DNA of 64,000 bases, from the NCBI GenBank assembly GCA_002706765.1, contig PAJV01000042.1, forward strand, positions 89,927 to 153,926, given 5' to 3'. Under the pieces are notes generated by a model. That model ran no database searches and was not told the origin of the DNA. It worked only from the letters and a program-made list of their open reading frames with translations. This stretch comes from Gimesia sp. (lineage in GTDB: Bacteria > Planctomycetota > Planctomycetia > Planctomycetales > Planctomycetaceae). Position numbers and translations under genes: made by a program. Each line of letters opens with the position of its first letter. Positions within the stretch are counted from its first letter, which is position 1. Positions 18,045 through 27,551 of the stretch are shown here, piece by piece.

Positions 18045-19142
18045 TTATTTCGATGCTTCGGCAGGCGCATTCCAGACCGTCACCCCCAGGTGATATCCCG
18101 TGTGTTGAGGTGATTTGCTGGAATACCAGGCGGTCACGATTTCCCCGTTTTCCTTCTGGATGCTGGAGGGATAACCACAGTCTCCGCCGTCGGATGTGTG
18201 GGAAATACGGATCGGTTCACTCCAGGTTTGCCCCTCATCGCTGCTGAGCTTCGCACTCACGCCCCGTCGCCCGTTGACGCGGATGCCATAACTGAGCAAT
18301 AAACGTCCGTCTTTCAGCCGCGTCAGATGTCCGTTAATCTCATTGCGGCCGGTCACCGGTTGAGGTGCCTGCCAGGTGACGCCATTATCAGTGCTGCGAA
18401 TCAGTTCCATCTTGTCGATACGGGCAGCTGCCAGCCAGTTTTTGCCACCCAGATAAAACAGGTCGGTTTCATTGTGAGAGGGACCGATCACAGAAACCAC
18501 GCTCCAGGTCCGGCCGTCATTCTCACTTTGTAAATGAGATGATTTCCAGCCTTTCGTTTTGGTAGACTGGCTGGGATCTTTAAATTCGCCCTGGTAGCAG
18601 GAGACATGCAATGCGCCATCCTCGCCCACCCAGATGTCACCGAAAGGAATGTATTCCGACCAGCCCGCTTCTGCTGCCGGGAAGTCTTCCGATTTCGTCC
18701 AGTTGCGTCCCCCATCGCTCGACCGCAGCACCCAGCTGCGCAGAATCGCATCCCGAAAGACTGTCTGCTTGGGACGCTCCGGCTGTTTGATATTGCTCCA
18801 GCCGGAGCAGAGTACAATCAGATCGCCATTCTTCGCCAGTCCCGTCGCATGATTCATACGCACCGTATTCGGCTCATGCTCTGTGACAGTGCTGCGCTTC
18901 TCCCATTTGATTCCATCCGGGCTGGCCCAGCAGTCAATGTCTCCCTCCTGCTGTCCGTGGCTGGGTTGATTGTGAAACACTGCGATAATCGTTCCGTCTG
19001 GCAGCAGCGTCAGATTCGGCCAGGCACAGACGTTTTCCACAGCGACCACCTGTTTGAGAACATGCGGTTCTTCTGCAGAAAGTCCAGTAATAAATAAGGC
19101 AGACAGAGCCAGAGTGAGAATTCTTGATAAGATTTTGTGCAT
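18045..19142 (-). CDS. Exported sialidase-like (BNR repeat) protein
   Basis: 365 aa from the ATG at 19142. The longer frame to 19280 overlaps another gene and would hide the signal peptide (HKILSRILTLALSALFITGLSA). The mature part has the six-bladed sialidase/BNR fold: Asp-box-like motifs SSDGGRNWTK, SENDGRTWSV, STDNGVTWQA and SSDEGQTWSE are clear. Planctomycetes carry many such exo-alpha-sialidase-like proteins thought to act on sulfated or acidic glycans. The Arg triad needed for sialidase activity cannot be verified by eye, so the substrate is open. It lies 40 nt downstream of a small hypothetical gene in the same orientation. Confidence 0.88.
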   Translation of the reverse strand: MHKILSRILTLALSALFITGLSAEEPHVLKQVVAVENVCAWPNLTLLPDGTIIAVFHNQPSHGQQEGDIDCWASPDGIKWEKRSTVTEHEPNTVRMNHATGLAKNGDLIVLCSGWSNIKQPERPKQTVFRDAILRSWVLRSSDGGRNWTKSEDFPAAEAGWSEYIPFGDIWVGEDGALHVSCYQGEFKDPSQSTKTKGWKSSHLQSENDGRTWSVVSVIGPSHNETDLFYLGGKNWLAAARIDKMELIRSTDNGVTWQAPQPVTGRNEINGHLTRLKDGRLLLSYGIRVNGRRGVSAKLSSDEGQTWSEPIRISHTSDGGDCGYPSSIQKENGEIVTAWYSSKSPQHTGYHLGVTVWNAPAEASK

Positions 19143-19182
19143 GAGATCCGCTCTTCCCTCAATTAGAGTTTTTAAACTAATT

Positions 19183-19440
19183 TCAATCACTGATTGAATT
19201 ACAGATCTCCTGCATTTGAAGAATGACGGGATGATCTTCCGAGAGACTTTCTGCATCATGGATAGCATGAAACCCCCCAATGAGTTTCTGCTTCACCTCG
19301 GAATGGGAAGCGTCTATTTCCAATAAGTCACTTACGTTCTGAACAAGCAGTTCACGCAACCAGGGTCGGATTTCCGAATCGATTGAATCCAAGGTGAGTT
19401 CTTTCAGCTTCGTCAGACTAATACGTGCACCAGAATCCAT
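19183..19440 (-). CDS. Small hypothetical helical protein
   Basis: 85 aa, not recognised. It has no signal peptide or membrane segment, is acidic and largely predicted helical. GGAAAGG lies 7 nt before the ATG, a strong ribosome-binding site that argues for a real gene. It sits between the RND pump gene (ends 19485) and the sialidase-like gene (starts 19142), all on the minus strand, so it may be co-transcribed with either. Confidence 0.55.
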   Translation of the reverse strand: MDSGARISLTKLKELTLDSIDSEIRPWLRELLVQNVSDLLEIDASHSEVKQKLIGGFHAIHDAESLSEDHPVILQMQEICNSISD

Positions 19441-19484
19441 AATAGCCTTTCCGGAATCAGATCACATTACTTAATAATCCATTT

Positions 19485-22400
19485 TCAGCGTAATACCGGC
19501 AACCGGTCTTTCAGTTTCTCGAACAGTGTGGTCTCCCTGTCTGCCTCTACCGGTTCAGTGGCCGTTGCACGGAGCGGGCACTGGCGGCACATCACCAGGA
19601 TATAAGCCGAGGGAATATAATAGAGTGCCAAGAGCGTGGCTCCGCCGACACCCCCGGCAATGGTAATTGCCAGGGGAGGCCAGAACCCGCCTCCGGCTAT
19701 CACCAGCGGTGCAAAGCCAGCCACCGTTGTCAGAGAAGTCGCGACCACATGCCGCGTCGATCGCAAAACGACATCGCGAACGACAACACGATTTCCCTTG
19801 CGTGCTTCGGGGTTGGCACGCAGTTCTGCCAGCACGACGATGGCATCGTTAATCGCGACCCCCGCCAGACCCATCGATCCGACAATCGCCATGAAACCAA
19901 AGGGAAAACCAAACAGCCACAGCATCCCCAGCCCCAGTCCAATCGAAAGAATGCCGACAGTCCCCACCAGCGCCGCCACGCGAAACGAAGCGAAAGACAA
20001 TACCAGCGTCGCCACCATCAGGACCATCAACACGCCGACATTCGCCAGCAGGTTACCGACGGCGTCATCCCGTTTGGAGGCTTCTCCGCCCCACTCCAGG
20101 CGATATCCGGGCGGAAGTTCAAAGCCCGCCTGTTTCAGTTTTGCCTGGAATTCCGCCAGTGCCTCCGCGGGCAGGACGCCTGCTTTGAGATAAGCCTGCA
20201 CTTCATTCATCCGCTCCCCATTGAAATGAGAAATGGCGGCCACTTCCGATGACATTTTCACTTCGGCAATCGCCGTCAAGGGGACAAACTGTGGCTGCCC
20301 GTCAGCGGTCTTTATACTGGAGATCAGCTGCAGAGAAGCAATCTCATTAATGGAACCTCGCCGCGCCTGGGGCACGCGAATGCGTACAGGCAGTTCTTCC
20401 GTCTCTTCAAGAATACTTCCCCCCAGCGAACCTTCCAGGGCCGCGTTTAACTGATGGGAGATTTCCGCATGATCCAGTCCCGCGAGTCGCGCCTGTTCTT
20501 CGTCGATCTTCAGTGTCAGTTTGGGGAGCGGATCTGCGAGTTCTGCTTTGTGATGTAATACGTTTGTGGTTTGACTTAAAATTGTCCGCAGTTCATCACC
20601 ACTCTCGCTGAGCTGATGCAGGTCGGGTCCGAACAGGCGGACTTCAATCGGCGCATCGAAGGGAGGCCCCTGCTCCAGCTGACGCACCAGCACGCGCGAA
20701 TGGGGTACTTTTTGATCCAGTTGCCGCTGCAGTTCATGAATCAGGGCTTCGCCCCCCTCGGCTGTATTGAGCTGCACGAGTGCCTGGGCATAGTTGGAAG
20801 CATTTTCCCGTTTGGCGACAATGTTGTAATAAAACTGGGGGGCACTTTCTCCCAGAAACCATTCAATCCCCTTGACCTGGGGATGTTCCATTACCACCTG
20901 CCGAATCGTTTCGATGGTCTGCCGTGTCTCTGCCAGGGAAGCATGCGCATTCAGTTCCAGTTCGATATTCACCTGGTCGCGGTCGGCTGGCGGGAAAAAC
21001 TGCTCGGGTAGAGAACCGACGACAATAAACCCGCAGATCGGCAGCAGGCATCCCAGCGCCATCCCCAGTACCGGACGTGCAAACAGAAAATCCAGCGACT
21101 TCTGATACCAGTCGCGCAGTCCAGCATGACTGAATCCCACCTGCCACCAGTGGGCGTGTTCCTGATCGGGATTCGCATCCGCGAACAGTGCCGCAATGGC
21201 GGGGATCACCGTCATTGCCAGGAAAAAAGAACTGCAGATCGCCAGAATCACACTGATAGCGATCGAACCGACAAACTCACCCGCCGGTCCCGGCATCAAT
21301 GCAATCGGCGCGAATGCGAATACCGTAGTGAGTGTCGAACCCAATAAAGGAACCGCGAGGTGCCTGACCGTAGAAATGACCGCATCATCGGATGCCATCC
21401 CCGTATTCAATTTGGCGCGTACTTCGTCGACGACGACAATCGCATTATCGATCAGTAATCCCAGCGCGATAATCAATCCGGTGACTGACATCTGGTGAAT
21501 GGGGATCTCCATGAAACGCAGTCCTGCCAGCACCATGAACGCCGATAAAGGCAAGGCGGTTCCCACGACCAGCGCATTCCGCCAGCCCATCATGAACACA
21601 ATCACCGCGATTACTGCCAGTCCGCCCAGCACCAGGTTCCAGACGAGTCCACTGAGGCGGGCCTCGACATAACGGTTCTGATCGAACAGCGTCTGCACAC
21701 TGACATCGTCTGCCAGATTCTGTTCGAACTCATCCAGCGCTGCTTTCGCCGCCTGACTCCAGTGATCGATCCGCACACTGTCACGCACAAACATCCCCAG
21801 TGTGACTGCCGGCTTGCCGTCTGCAATTACGAGGCTGCTCAGCGGCAAGGCCACCCCCTTGTGGATGGTCGCGATGTCCCCCAGCTGCACGGAATGGCCT
21901 TCTGAACCGAACTGGACCGGCGTGTTCGCTATTCGCGACAGGGAATCCAGTTCGGAATCGACGTCGATCAGCAGATCGCTTTTGGTCCCCCGCAACTGGC
22001 CGGCGGTTAACTTGGCATCAGAGGATTCCACCTGCGCCGCAATTTCTTTGACACTTAAGCCCAGCGCTGCGATTTTATCAGGCTGGATTTCAACCACAAT
22101 CTCTTCATCCGGATCTCCGAATGTATCAATGTCTTCCGTCCCGGAAATGGCCCGCAGGCGGTCTTCCAGCTGCTTGGCTGAGCGACGCAGTACGGCATAG
22201 TTCACGTCGTTGGGATTGTCCCACACCAGCGCCACGATCAACGCATAGGCTTTGACTTCCAGCTCTTCAAAATCGGGTTCTTTCGCACCCGCGGGAAATT
22301 CAACCCGGGCATCATCGATTTTATCCCGGATTCGCGACCAGACTTCATCGACTTCATAAACATCATCGCGAAGTTCAATCGTCATGGACGACATCCCGCT

Positions 22401-22652
22401 GCGGGAAATGGTCCGCAGCTCCTTGATCTCATCAATCTCCCGCAGTTCCTCTTCCAGCTTTTCGGAGACGAGAGATTCCACGCGCGTTGCATCGGCTCCC
22501 GGAAAGCGGGTATTCACCCGCGCCACCCGTTGTGTCAGCACGGGATCTTCCATGCGGGGCAGCACGTAATAACTGGAGAGACCGGCAACGGTAATCAGCG
22601 CCATCATCAAAATGAGTAACCGCCGATTTCGATAAAATAATCCTTCCAGCAT
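19485..22652 (-). CDS. RND efflux pump, inner-membrane transporter (HAE1-like)
   Basis: 1055 aa from the ATG at 22652, which has GGGGA about 8 nt upstream; a longer frame to 22700 exists. Architecture is that of AcrB-type RND pumps: N-terminal helix, a large periplasmic porter domain, a helix bundle (~335-480), a second porter/docking domain, and a second bundle (~860-1020). The fourth helix reads GLLIDNAIVVVDEV where drug pumps typically have two Asp, so only one of the pair of proton-relay acids is kept (around residue 400). The equivalent in the other half is GVAINDAIVVLAEL. These substitutions occur in some HAE-like subfamilies. It forms an operon with the adaptor and a TetR regulator. 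Substrates are unknown; no outer-membrane factor is encoded nearby. Confidence 0.93.
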   Translation of the reverse strand: MLEGLFYRNRRLLILMMALITVAGLSSYYVLPRMEDPVLTQRVARVNTRFPGADATRVESLVSEKLEEELREIDEIKELRTISRSGMSSMTIELRDDVYEVDEVWSRIRDKIDDARVEFPAGAKEPDFEELEVKAYALIVALVWDNPNDVNYAVLRRSAKQLEDRLRAISGTEDIDTFGDPDEEIVVEIQPDKIAALGLSVKEIAAQVESSDAKLTAGQLRGTKSDLLIDVDSELDSLSRIANTPVQFGSEGHSVQLGDIATIHKGVALPLSSLVIADGKPAVTLGMFVRDSVRIDHWSQAAKAALDEFEQNLADDVSVQTLFDQNRYVEARLSGLVWNLVLGGLAVIAVIVFMMGWRNALVVGTALPLSAFMVLAGLRFMEIPIHQMSVTGLIIALGLLIDNAIVVVDEVRAKLNTGMASDDAVISTVRHLAVPLLGSTLTTVFAFAPIALMPGPAGEFVGSIAISVILAICSSFFLAMTVIPAIAALFADANPDQEHAHWWQVGFSHAGLRDWYQKSLDFLFARPVLGMALGCLLPICGFIVVGSLPEQFFPPADRDQVNIELELNAHASLAETRQTIETIRQVVMEHPQVKGIEWFLGESAPQFYYNIVAKRENASNYAQALVQLNTAEGGEALIHELQRQLDQKVPHSRVLVRQLEQGPPFDAPIEVRLFGPDLHQLSESGDELRTILSQTTNVLHHKAELADPLPKLTLKIDEEQARLAGLDHAEISHQLNAALEGSLGGSILEETEELPVRIRVPQARRGSINEIASLQLISSIKTADGQPQFVPLTAIAEVKMSSEVAAISHFNGERMNEVQAYLKAGVLPAEALAEFQAKLKQAGFELPPGYRLEWGGEASKRDDAVGNLLANVGVLMVLMVATLVLSFASFRVAALVGTVGILSIGLGLGMLWLFGFPFGFMAIVGSMGLAGVAINDAIVVLAELRANPEARKGNRVVVRDVVLRSTRHVVATSLTTVAGFAPLVIAGGGFWPPLAITIAGGVGGATLLALYYIPSAYILVMCRQCPLRATATEPVEADRETTLFEKLKDRLPVLR

Positions 22653-22738
22653 GATTTGATTCCCCATTGATTTCTGAAAGGTCTGTTTTTGTCCGATCAA
22701 CGCTGCGCGACTGCTTACCGTATCACTGTTATCTGAGA

Positions 22739-24094
22739 TTAACGCCGGTCTTTAATGACCACCCGCTGATTGCCCGTTAATTTGTGAATTCCATCGACCA
22801 CAATCTGGTCGCCGGTTTTCACTGTGCCTCGGACCAGGACACGGTTCTCCTCAGTATGTAATACCTCCAGCTGTCGTTTCTCAAGGATTTTTTCTCCCGC
22901 CTCTTTACCTGCGATCACCGCGTAGGCAGACCAGAGTCCCCGTTCCCCCCGCGCCAGCGAACTGAGGGGCAGCCAGAATCCCTGCATTTCAACAGGTTCA
23001 GATATTTCAATGCGAATGACCTGACCCGGCACAAGCTGTTTCGCCGCCTTCCCGTTGAGTGCCAACACAACTTCCCGTGTCCGCGTCACCGGATCCAGTT
23101 CGGGCAGGATGGCCTTCAAAGTGGACTGATAATTGATTCCGTTCAGCCTGACCTCCTGCTGGCTGCCATGCTTGAGATTGACTGCCATATCCACGGGCAC
23201 CCCAATGTGCGCTTCGAGCTGCTGATCTTCGACCAGGCGGAACAACGGGGCATTGGGAGAGATGACCGTGCCTTCGTCGGCATAACGTTTGGAAATGCGA
23301 CCGCTGAAAGGAGCTTTGAGAACGGTATCATCCAGATCGACCTGGTTGTCTTCCAGCGAGGCATCCAGATTGGCCACGACTGCTTTCTGGGCTGCGATCT
23401 GTTCTTTGCGAGTGCCTTCCTGCAGCTCAGACAGCCGACTCCGCGCGGCATCGAGCTGCGCCTGCTGCTGTTCCACATCGTACTGGGAGGCTTCAAAATC
23501 AGAACTGGTGATCGCATTCCGTTTCAGCAACTGCTCGCTCCGGGCGTGATCGGCCTGCAGGTTTTTCAAGCGGGCATTTAACTGCCTGACCTCTGCCTCC
23601 GCGACAGCAATTGTCTGCTTACGTGGTCCGGCGATCAGTTCTTCAAGCTTTGCCTGGGCTGTGGCTCGTTCGGCCTGCAGCTTTAAGCGAATGACTTCCA
23701 GATGCCGCGTATTCAAGCGGGCCAATACCTTTCCTGCCGGAACCGAGTCCCCTTCATCCACGACGATTTCCACCAGCTTACCATCACGCTCGAATGCCAG
23801 TTCACTCACGCGTGCTGCGGAAACCTTTCCGGTATAAGTGCGTGTGCGGGCAAATGAATCGACGGGTTGCAGTTCAATCACATTCACGGGTACGCCTGAT
23901 GATTTCGAATCATCGACGGGAATTTCTGTCGAGAAAGCGGTGGGTGAATTGCCCCTGAACATGCTGACCAGAACCGCCAGCAACAGTGCTGCCACAGCCA
24001 GCGCGAAATGCTTACCATACTGTGTTAATTTTTGACGAAACGTCAACTTGTTTTCAAAAAAAAGCGATTCAGACCGTGCTCTGCTGAAGTTCAT
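22739..24094 (-). CDS. RND efflux periplasmic adaptor (HlyD/AcrA family)
   Basis: 451 aa. The ATG at 24094 is chosen because GGGAGGTG lies about 8 nt upstream; a longer frame to 24133 lacks this. A membrane helix (~residues 28-48) precedes lipoyl, helical-hairpin and beta-barrel domains. The motif VLKAPFSGRISKRYADEGTVI marks the second lipoyl half, and DQIVVDGIHKLTGNQRV is the typical C-terminal block. It overlaps the upstream TetR gene by 26 nt and is followed after 86 nt by the RND pump, so the three form one unit. It bridges the pump to an outer-membrane channel. Confidence 0.92.
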   Translation of the reverse strand: MNFSRARSESLFFENKLTFRQKLTQYGKHFALAVAALLLAVLVSMFRGNSPTAFSTEIPVDDSKSSGVPVNVIELQPVDSFARTRTYTGKVSAARVSELAFERDGKLVEIVVDEGDSVPAGKVLARLNTRHLEVIRLKLQAERATAQAKLEELIAGPRKQTIAVAEAEVRQLNARLKNLQADHARSEQLLKRNAITSSDFEASQYDVEQQQAQLDAARSRLSELQEGTRKEQIAAQKAVVANLDASLEDNQVDLDDTVLKAPFSGRISKRYADEGTVISPNAPLFRLVEDQQLEAHIGVPVDMAVNLKHGSQQEVRLNGINYQSTLKAILPELDPVTRTREVVLALNGKAAKQLVPGQVIRIEISEPVEMQGFWLPLSSLARGERGLWSAYAVIAGKEAGEKILEKRQLEVLHTEENRVLVRGTVKTGDQIVVDGIHKLTGNQRVVIKDRR

Positions 24095-24797
24095 TTCCAA
24101 ACACCTCCCGGGTGACACGGTCATAAACCGCATCGTAGTCGACTTCGGTACTCAGTGGCTGCCACTGAATTCCGTCCAGAAAACGATTAAAGTTACGGCG
24201 AAGCATTTCATAAGGTTCCGAAATGCCCAGTTCGCTGAGTGAGTTGCTGGTGGTAATGATCGAATATCCGCCCACGGAAAGAGACCAGAGCCCGAACACG
24301 ATTTCTTCGGGTGTGGCTGAATCTCCCAGGTGCACATCACCGCGAGCGATGCCATCACGGACAATGCCCCCCACGATGCCGATGCAGCGGTGTTCGTAAT
24401 TTGACATCAGTTTGCGGCGTTCTTCTGATGTTTTATCCCAGATCGAATCCAGGCGAATCGTCTGCTCGACGCAGAAATGGTCGGGATAGGTTTTCACAAA
24501 CAGTTCCGCAGCAGCGCCGATGGCAGCGATCCGTTCGCGGGAAGTTCCCTGAAACAGAGAGGCTTTCTGAAACATCGCCAGCCGCTTTTCCAGCGTCTGT
24601 ATCGCCAGCGTGATGATGATCTCTTCTTTACAGGAGAAATGGTTATAAATCGTCCCTTTGGAATATTCCAGCAGACTGGTGAGCCGGTCCATATTCAGAC
24701 CGTTATAGCCGCCCTCGATAAACATCGGGCGCGCACATTCCAGGATTTTCGCTTCGCGTTCCTGGATTTCTCGTTGTTTGCGATCTCGGGTACTCAT
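24069..24797 (-). CDS. TetR/AcrR-family transcriptional regulator
   Basis: 242 aa from the ATG at 24797, preceded by GGAG; another ATG at 24824 lies inside a palindrome and is less likely. The N-terminal TetR helix-turn-helix is clear (AKILECARPMFIEGGYNGLNM through YSKGTIYNHFSCKEEII). The C-terminal ~180 residues are a ligand-binding all-helical domain. It is the first gene of a TetR-adaptor-RND unit, so it probably represses its own operon and is released by a pump substrate. A 13-bp palindrome at 24811-24823 is a candidate operator. Confidence 0.92.
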   Translation of the reverse strand: MSTRDRKQREIQEREAKILECARPMFIEGGYNGLNMDRLTSLLEYSKGTIYNHFSCKEEIIITLAIQTLEKRLAMFQKASLFQGTSRERIAAIGAAAELFVKTYPDHFCVEQTIRLDSIWDKTSEERRKLMSNYEHRCIGIVGGIVRDGIARGDVHLGDSATPEEIVFGLWSLSVGGYSIITTSNSLSELGISEPYEMLRRNFNRFLDGIQWQPLSTEVDYDAVYDRVTREVFGNELQQSTV

Positions 24798-24810
24798 AAC
24801 AACTCCATTT

Positions 24811-24823
24811 TGACGTATCGTCA
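24811..24823. promoter_or_regulatory. Candidate TetR operator in the efflux operon promoter
   Basis: TGACG and CGTCA form a perfect inverted repeat with a 3-bp centre (TAT). On the minus strand a perfect -35 hexamer (TTGACA, 24834-24829) lies just upstream, and CAAAAT (24812-24807) 16 nt further could be a -10. The palindrome would then sit between the promoter elements, as expected for repression. The implied transcript start lies almost at the start codon at 24797, so either the leader is very short or the -10 is elsewhere. Confidence 0.45.
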
Positions 24824-25079
24824 TTTTTTGTCAAGACATTTATGCGATTTGCTGCGGGAAATCCCCATGTCAGTCAACAGCCCCTGAAACCTGCCCGCAA
24901 GCAGACACCTTTTCTCACCCCATTCCATTACTCTGAAACACCTTACAGCTTCCACAGACACTAGAAAGGCCAGACGCTGCGAGGACAGGGTTCCAGAGAT
25001 TATGTGTTGAAATCAGAATTTCAGGGGAACGTTGCGTCAACTTCCGGTGGGGAGCATCCCGGGTCTTCTCAAAGGAGTT

Positions 25080-26510
25080 TCAGACCTGTTCTTCCCGCTG
25101 CTTCTGATACTCCTTGAGCTTGCGATACAGGGTTCGTTCCCCGATGCCCAGCATTTTGGCAGCTTCTTCCCGTTTGCCGTCTGCCAGATCGAGGGCCCGC
25201 TCGATGTAGTAGCGTTCGACTTCACTAAACGGGCGCCCGATCAGAAAATCAGCGCCTGATCGATCAGAAGTATAACTGCTGTCCCCATCCGGTCCTGACA
25301 CAGGCACGATTTCTTCGGGCAGGTCGTCCAGGTCCAGGATGCCATCGGTATCCAGCACCAGCATCCGCTCGGCGGCATTTTTGAGCTGGCGAATATTACC
25401 AGGCCAGTCATACGACATCAGCGCGCGACGTGCGGCCCGTGAGACGCCATCGTAGGGTTTATGATACTGCGACGACAGTTCTTTAAGAAAATGATCTGTC
25501 AGCAGTGGAATATCGCCGCGGCGTTCGCGCAGGGGAGGCAACTCGATTTTGACAACCGAGAGTCGGTAATACAGGTCCTGCCGAAACGTCCCGTTCTTGA
25601 CCATCTCCAGCAGATCTGCATTGGTCGCTGCTACCAGCCTGACATTCAGGCTGATCTCTTCGTTATTTCCCAGGCGGGCAATCTTGCGATCTTCCAGCAC
25701 GCGGAGCAGTTTAATCTGCGTCTGCATCGGCATCTCGCCGACCTCGTCCAGAAACAGGGTGCCTCCGTTGGCGTGTTCAAACTTCCCGATTCGTTTGCCC
25801 ACGGCTCCGGTAAATGCCCCCTGCTCATGACCAAACAGTTCGCTTTCCAGAATACTGTCCGGCAGCGCGGAGATATTCAGGGGCACAAACGGCTTACTCT
25901 TGCGTTCGCTGTTCTGATGAATCGCGCGGGCGACCAGTTCTTTCCCCGTGCCACTCTCGCCTTCAATCAAGACGGTACTGTTGGTCGAAGCCACATTTTT
26001 CAGTTTGTCGACGATCTGATGCAGCTGCGGTGTGTTACCGATGACACCTTCAAAGCCGAATTTTTCATCCAGTCGCCGATGCAGTTCCGCATTCCGCCGC
26101 ATGAGACGGACCCGCGTGGAGGCTTTCTCTACCGCGTTACGCAGCTCATTGATGTCCAGCGGCTTGGTCAGATAGGTATATGCGCCGAGTTGCATGGCGG
26201 TGACGGCGGAATTGATGGATCCATGCCCGGTCAGCACGATGACCTCTGCATCCGGCAGTTCGTCTTTTGCCGTCCGCAGGATTGCCAGCCCGTCCACGCC
26301 ATCCATGCGGAGATCCGTAATCACGATATCCGCGGTTTCGCTTTCAATCAGCTTGGCCCCCTGTTCGCCGGAAGTGGCGATTTTGCAGTCGCAGCCCACC
26401 CGTTCCAGGCTTTCTGCGACAGCCTGCGCGTGGGCTTCGTCGTCATCAATAATTAATACGCGAATGACGATCGATTCCAGATCGGTTTCCGTGGCGTCTT
26501 TCGAGCTCAT
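25080..26510 (-). CDS. NtrC-family sigma-54-dependent response regulator
   Basis: 476 aa with the full three-domain layout. The receiver (~15-130) has acidic pocket DDD at 22-24 and phospho-acceptor Asp66 in TDLRMDG. The AAA+ domain (~150-390) has Walker A GESGTGKE and the sigma-54 contact loop GAFTGA. A C-terminal Fis-type helix-turn-helix ends the protein ([21 protein letters not shown]). It activates RpoN-dependent promoters on phosphorylation. The gene follows the soluble histidine kinase by 165 nt on the same strand, so the two are the likely cognate pair. The regulon cannot be told; I did not find a convincing -24/-12 site nearby. Confidence 0.96.
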   Translation of the reverse strand: MSSKDATETDLESIVIRVLIIDDDEAHAQAVAESLERVGCDCKIATSGEQGAKLIESETADIVITDLRMDGVDGLAILRTAKDELPDAEVIVLTGHGSINSAVTAMQLGAYTYLTKPLDINELRNAVEKASTRVRLMRRNAELHRRLDEKFGFEGVIGNTPQLHQIVDKLKNVASTNSTVLIEGESGTGKELVARAIHQNSERKSKPFVPLNISALPDSILESELFGHEQGAFTGAVGKRIGKFEHANGGTLFLDEVGEMPMQTQIKLLRVLEDRKIARLGNNEEISLNVRLVAATNADLLEMVKNGTFRQDLYYRLSVVKIELPPLRERRGDIPLLTDHFLKELSSQYHKPYDGVSRAARRALMSYDWPGNIRQLKNAAERMLVLDTDGILDLDDLPEEIVPVSGPDGDSSYTSDRSGADFLIGRPFSEVERYYIERALDLADGKREEAAKMLGIGERTLYRKLKEYQKQREEQV

Positions 26511-26675
26511 TGAGCGGACTCTCTACCTTTCCAGATGGGATGGGAAAATACTGTTTCCCGCTGAAAACTTTGGTTGAACATAACGGATGCAGCTGGAACA
26601 ACCCTGTGCCTGCCCCGCCCACTCCCATCATATTCAAGTCGGAAAAACAATGAAATTCCCGGGCGTGATCTATCT

Positions 26676-27410
26676 TCAGCAAACGGGAAATGAAATCGTG
26701 AATCGTGTTCCTCTGCCTGGTTCGCTGTCACATTCGATTTTTCCATGATGGGCATCGATAATCTTTTTGACCGTCGGCAGTCCCAGGCCACTCCCTCCCG
26801 GTTTTGTGGAAAAGAAGGTTTCAAAAATTCGTGATTTCACTTTTTCATCAATGCCTTTTCCATTGTCGATGATGTCGAGGTACACCGTTCCGTCTTTATG
26901 TGATGTCTGCAGTTCAATCAATCCCCCATCAGGCATGGCCTGAATCACATTCAACGCCAGGTTCATCAGCACCTGTCGGAACAGTGCCTGGTCGATCTGG
27001 ACCGGTGGTAAATCCGCATCAAAATGCGGACTGATTTCGATCGACGCTTCCCGGGCCTGAGGTCTGAAAAAATCGATGAAGTCACTCACCAGATCATTCA
27101 GGTTGGCAGAGCTCAGCGCCAGTTTTCCCACTCGGGCAAACTGCAGGAAGGCATCGAGGATATCCTGCAGATGCTTACATTCCTTCTGGACACTTTCCAC
27201 TTTCTTCAGCATCCGATGCTTGGCGGGAACATCCAGTGTTTCCAGATCTTCGGTGAGCAGTTCCAGATTCATGCTCATTGTCGAAAGCGGGTTTTTGATT
27301 TCATGAGCCAGCCCTCCCGCCAACGTCGCGATTTCTGAATATTGCGCCTCAAACTTTTCACGTTCTTCAGAGCTCAAGGGGCTCTCATTAATAGCTGATG
27401 ATCTTGTCAT
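26676..27410 (-). CDS. Soluble sensor histidine kinase
   Basis: 244 aa. HisKA with the phospho-acceptor His36 in GGLAHEIKNPLSTM is followed by a HATPase_c domain with N-box LNLALNVIQAMP, G1 box DIIDNGKGI and the GGSGLGL G2 box. There is no membrane helix, PAS or HAMP region: only ~20 residues precede the H-box. The kinase must therefore read a cytoplasmic signal or a partner protein, as NtrB-like kinases do. It lies directly upstream of the NtrC-type regulator. A bidirectional terminator separates it from pnp. Confidence 0.93.
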   Translation of the reverse strand: MTRSSAINESPLSSEEREKFEAQYSEIATLAGGLAHEIKNPLSTMSMNLELLTEDLETLDVPAKHRMLKKVESVQKECKHLQDILDAFLQFARVGKLALSSANLNDLVSDFIDFFRPQAREASIEISPHFDADLPPVQIDQALFRQVLMNLALNVIQAMPDGGLIELQTSHKDGTVYLDIIDNGKGIDEKVKSRIFETFFSTKPGGSGLGLPTVKKIIDAHHGKIECDSEPGRGTRFTISFPVC

Positions 27411-27479
27411 AAAACTATCCAGCTCGTCCAGGAAAAGAGGTTTCCGGCAGACCGCCGCCGAAACCGCATCTACAAAAAT

Positions 27480-27525
27480 AAAACGATGAAGTCATCTCAC
27501 GGCGAGCTCCTTCATCGTTTTTTAT
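27480..27525 (-). terminator. Terminator after pnp (probably bidirectional)
   Basis: A 12-bp perfect stem (AAAACGATGAAG / CTTCATCGTTTT) encloses an 18-nt loop. On the minus strand it lies 30-70 nt past the pnp stop at 27552 and runs into TTTTATTTT. The other side also has T-rich flanks. It separates the rpsO-pnp unit from the histidine kinase gene. Confidence 0.8.
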
Positions 27526-27551
27526 TTTCTCAGATTAAAGAGAATCTTCTC

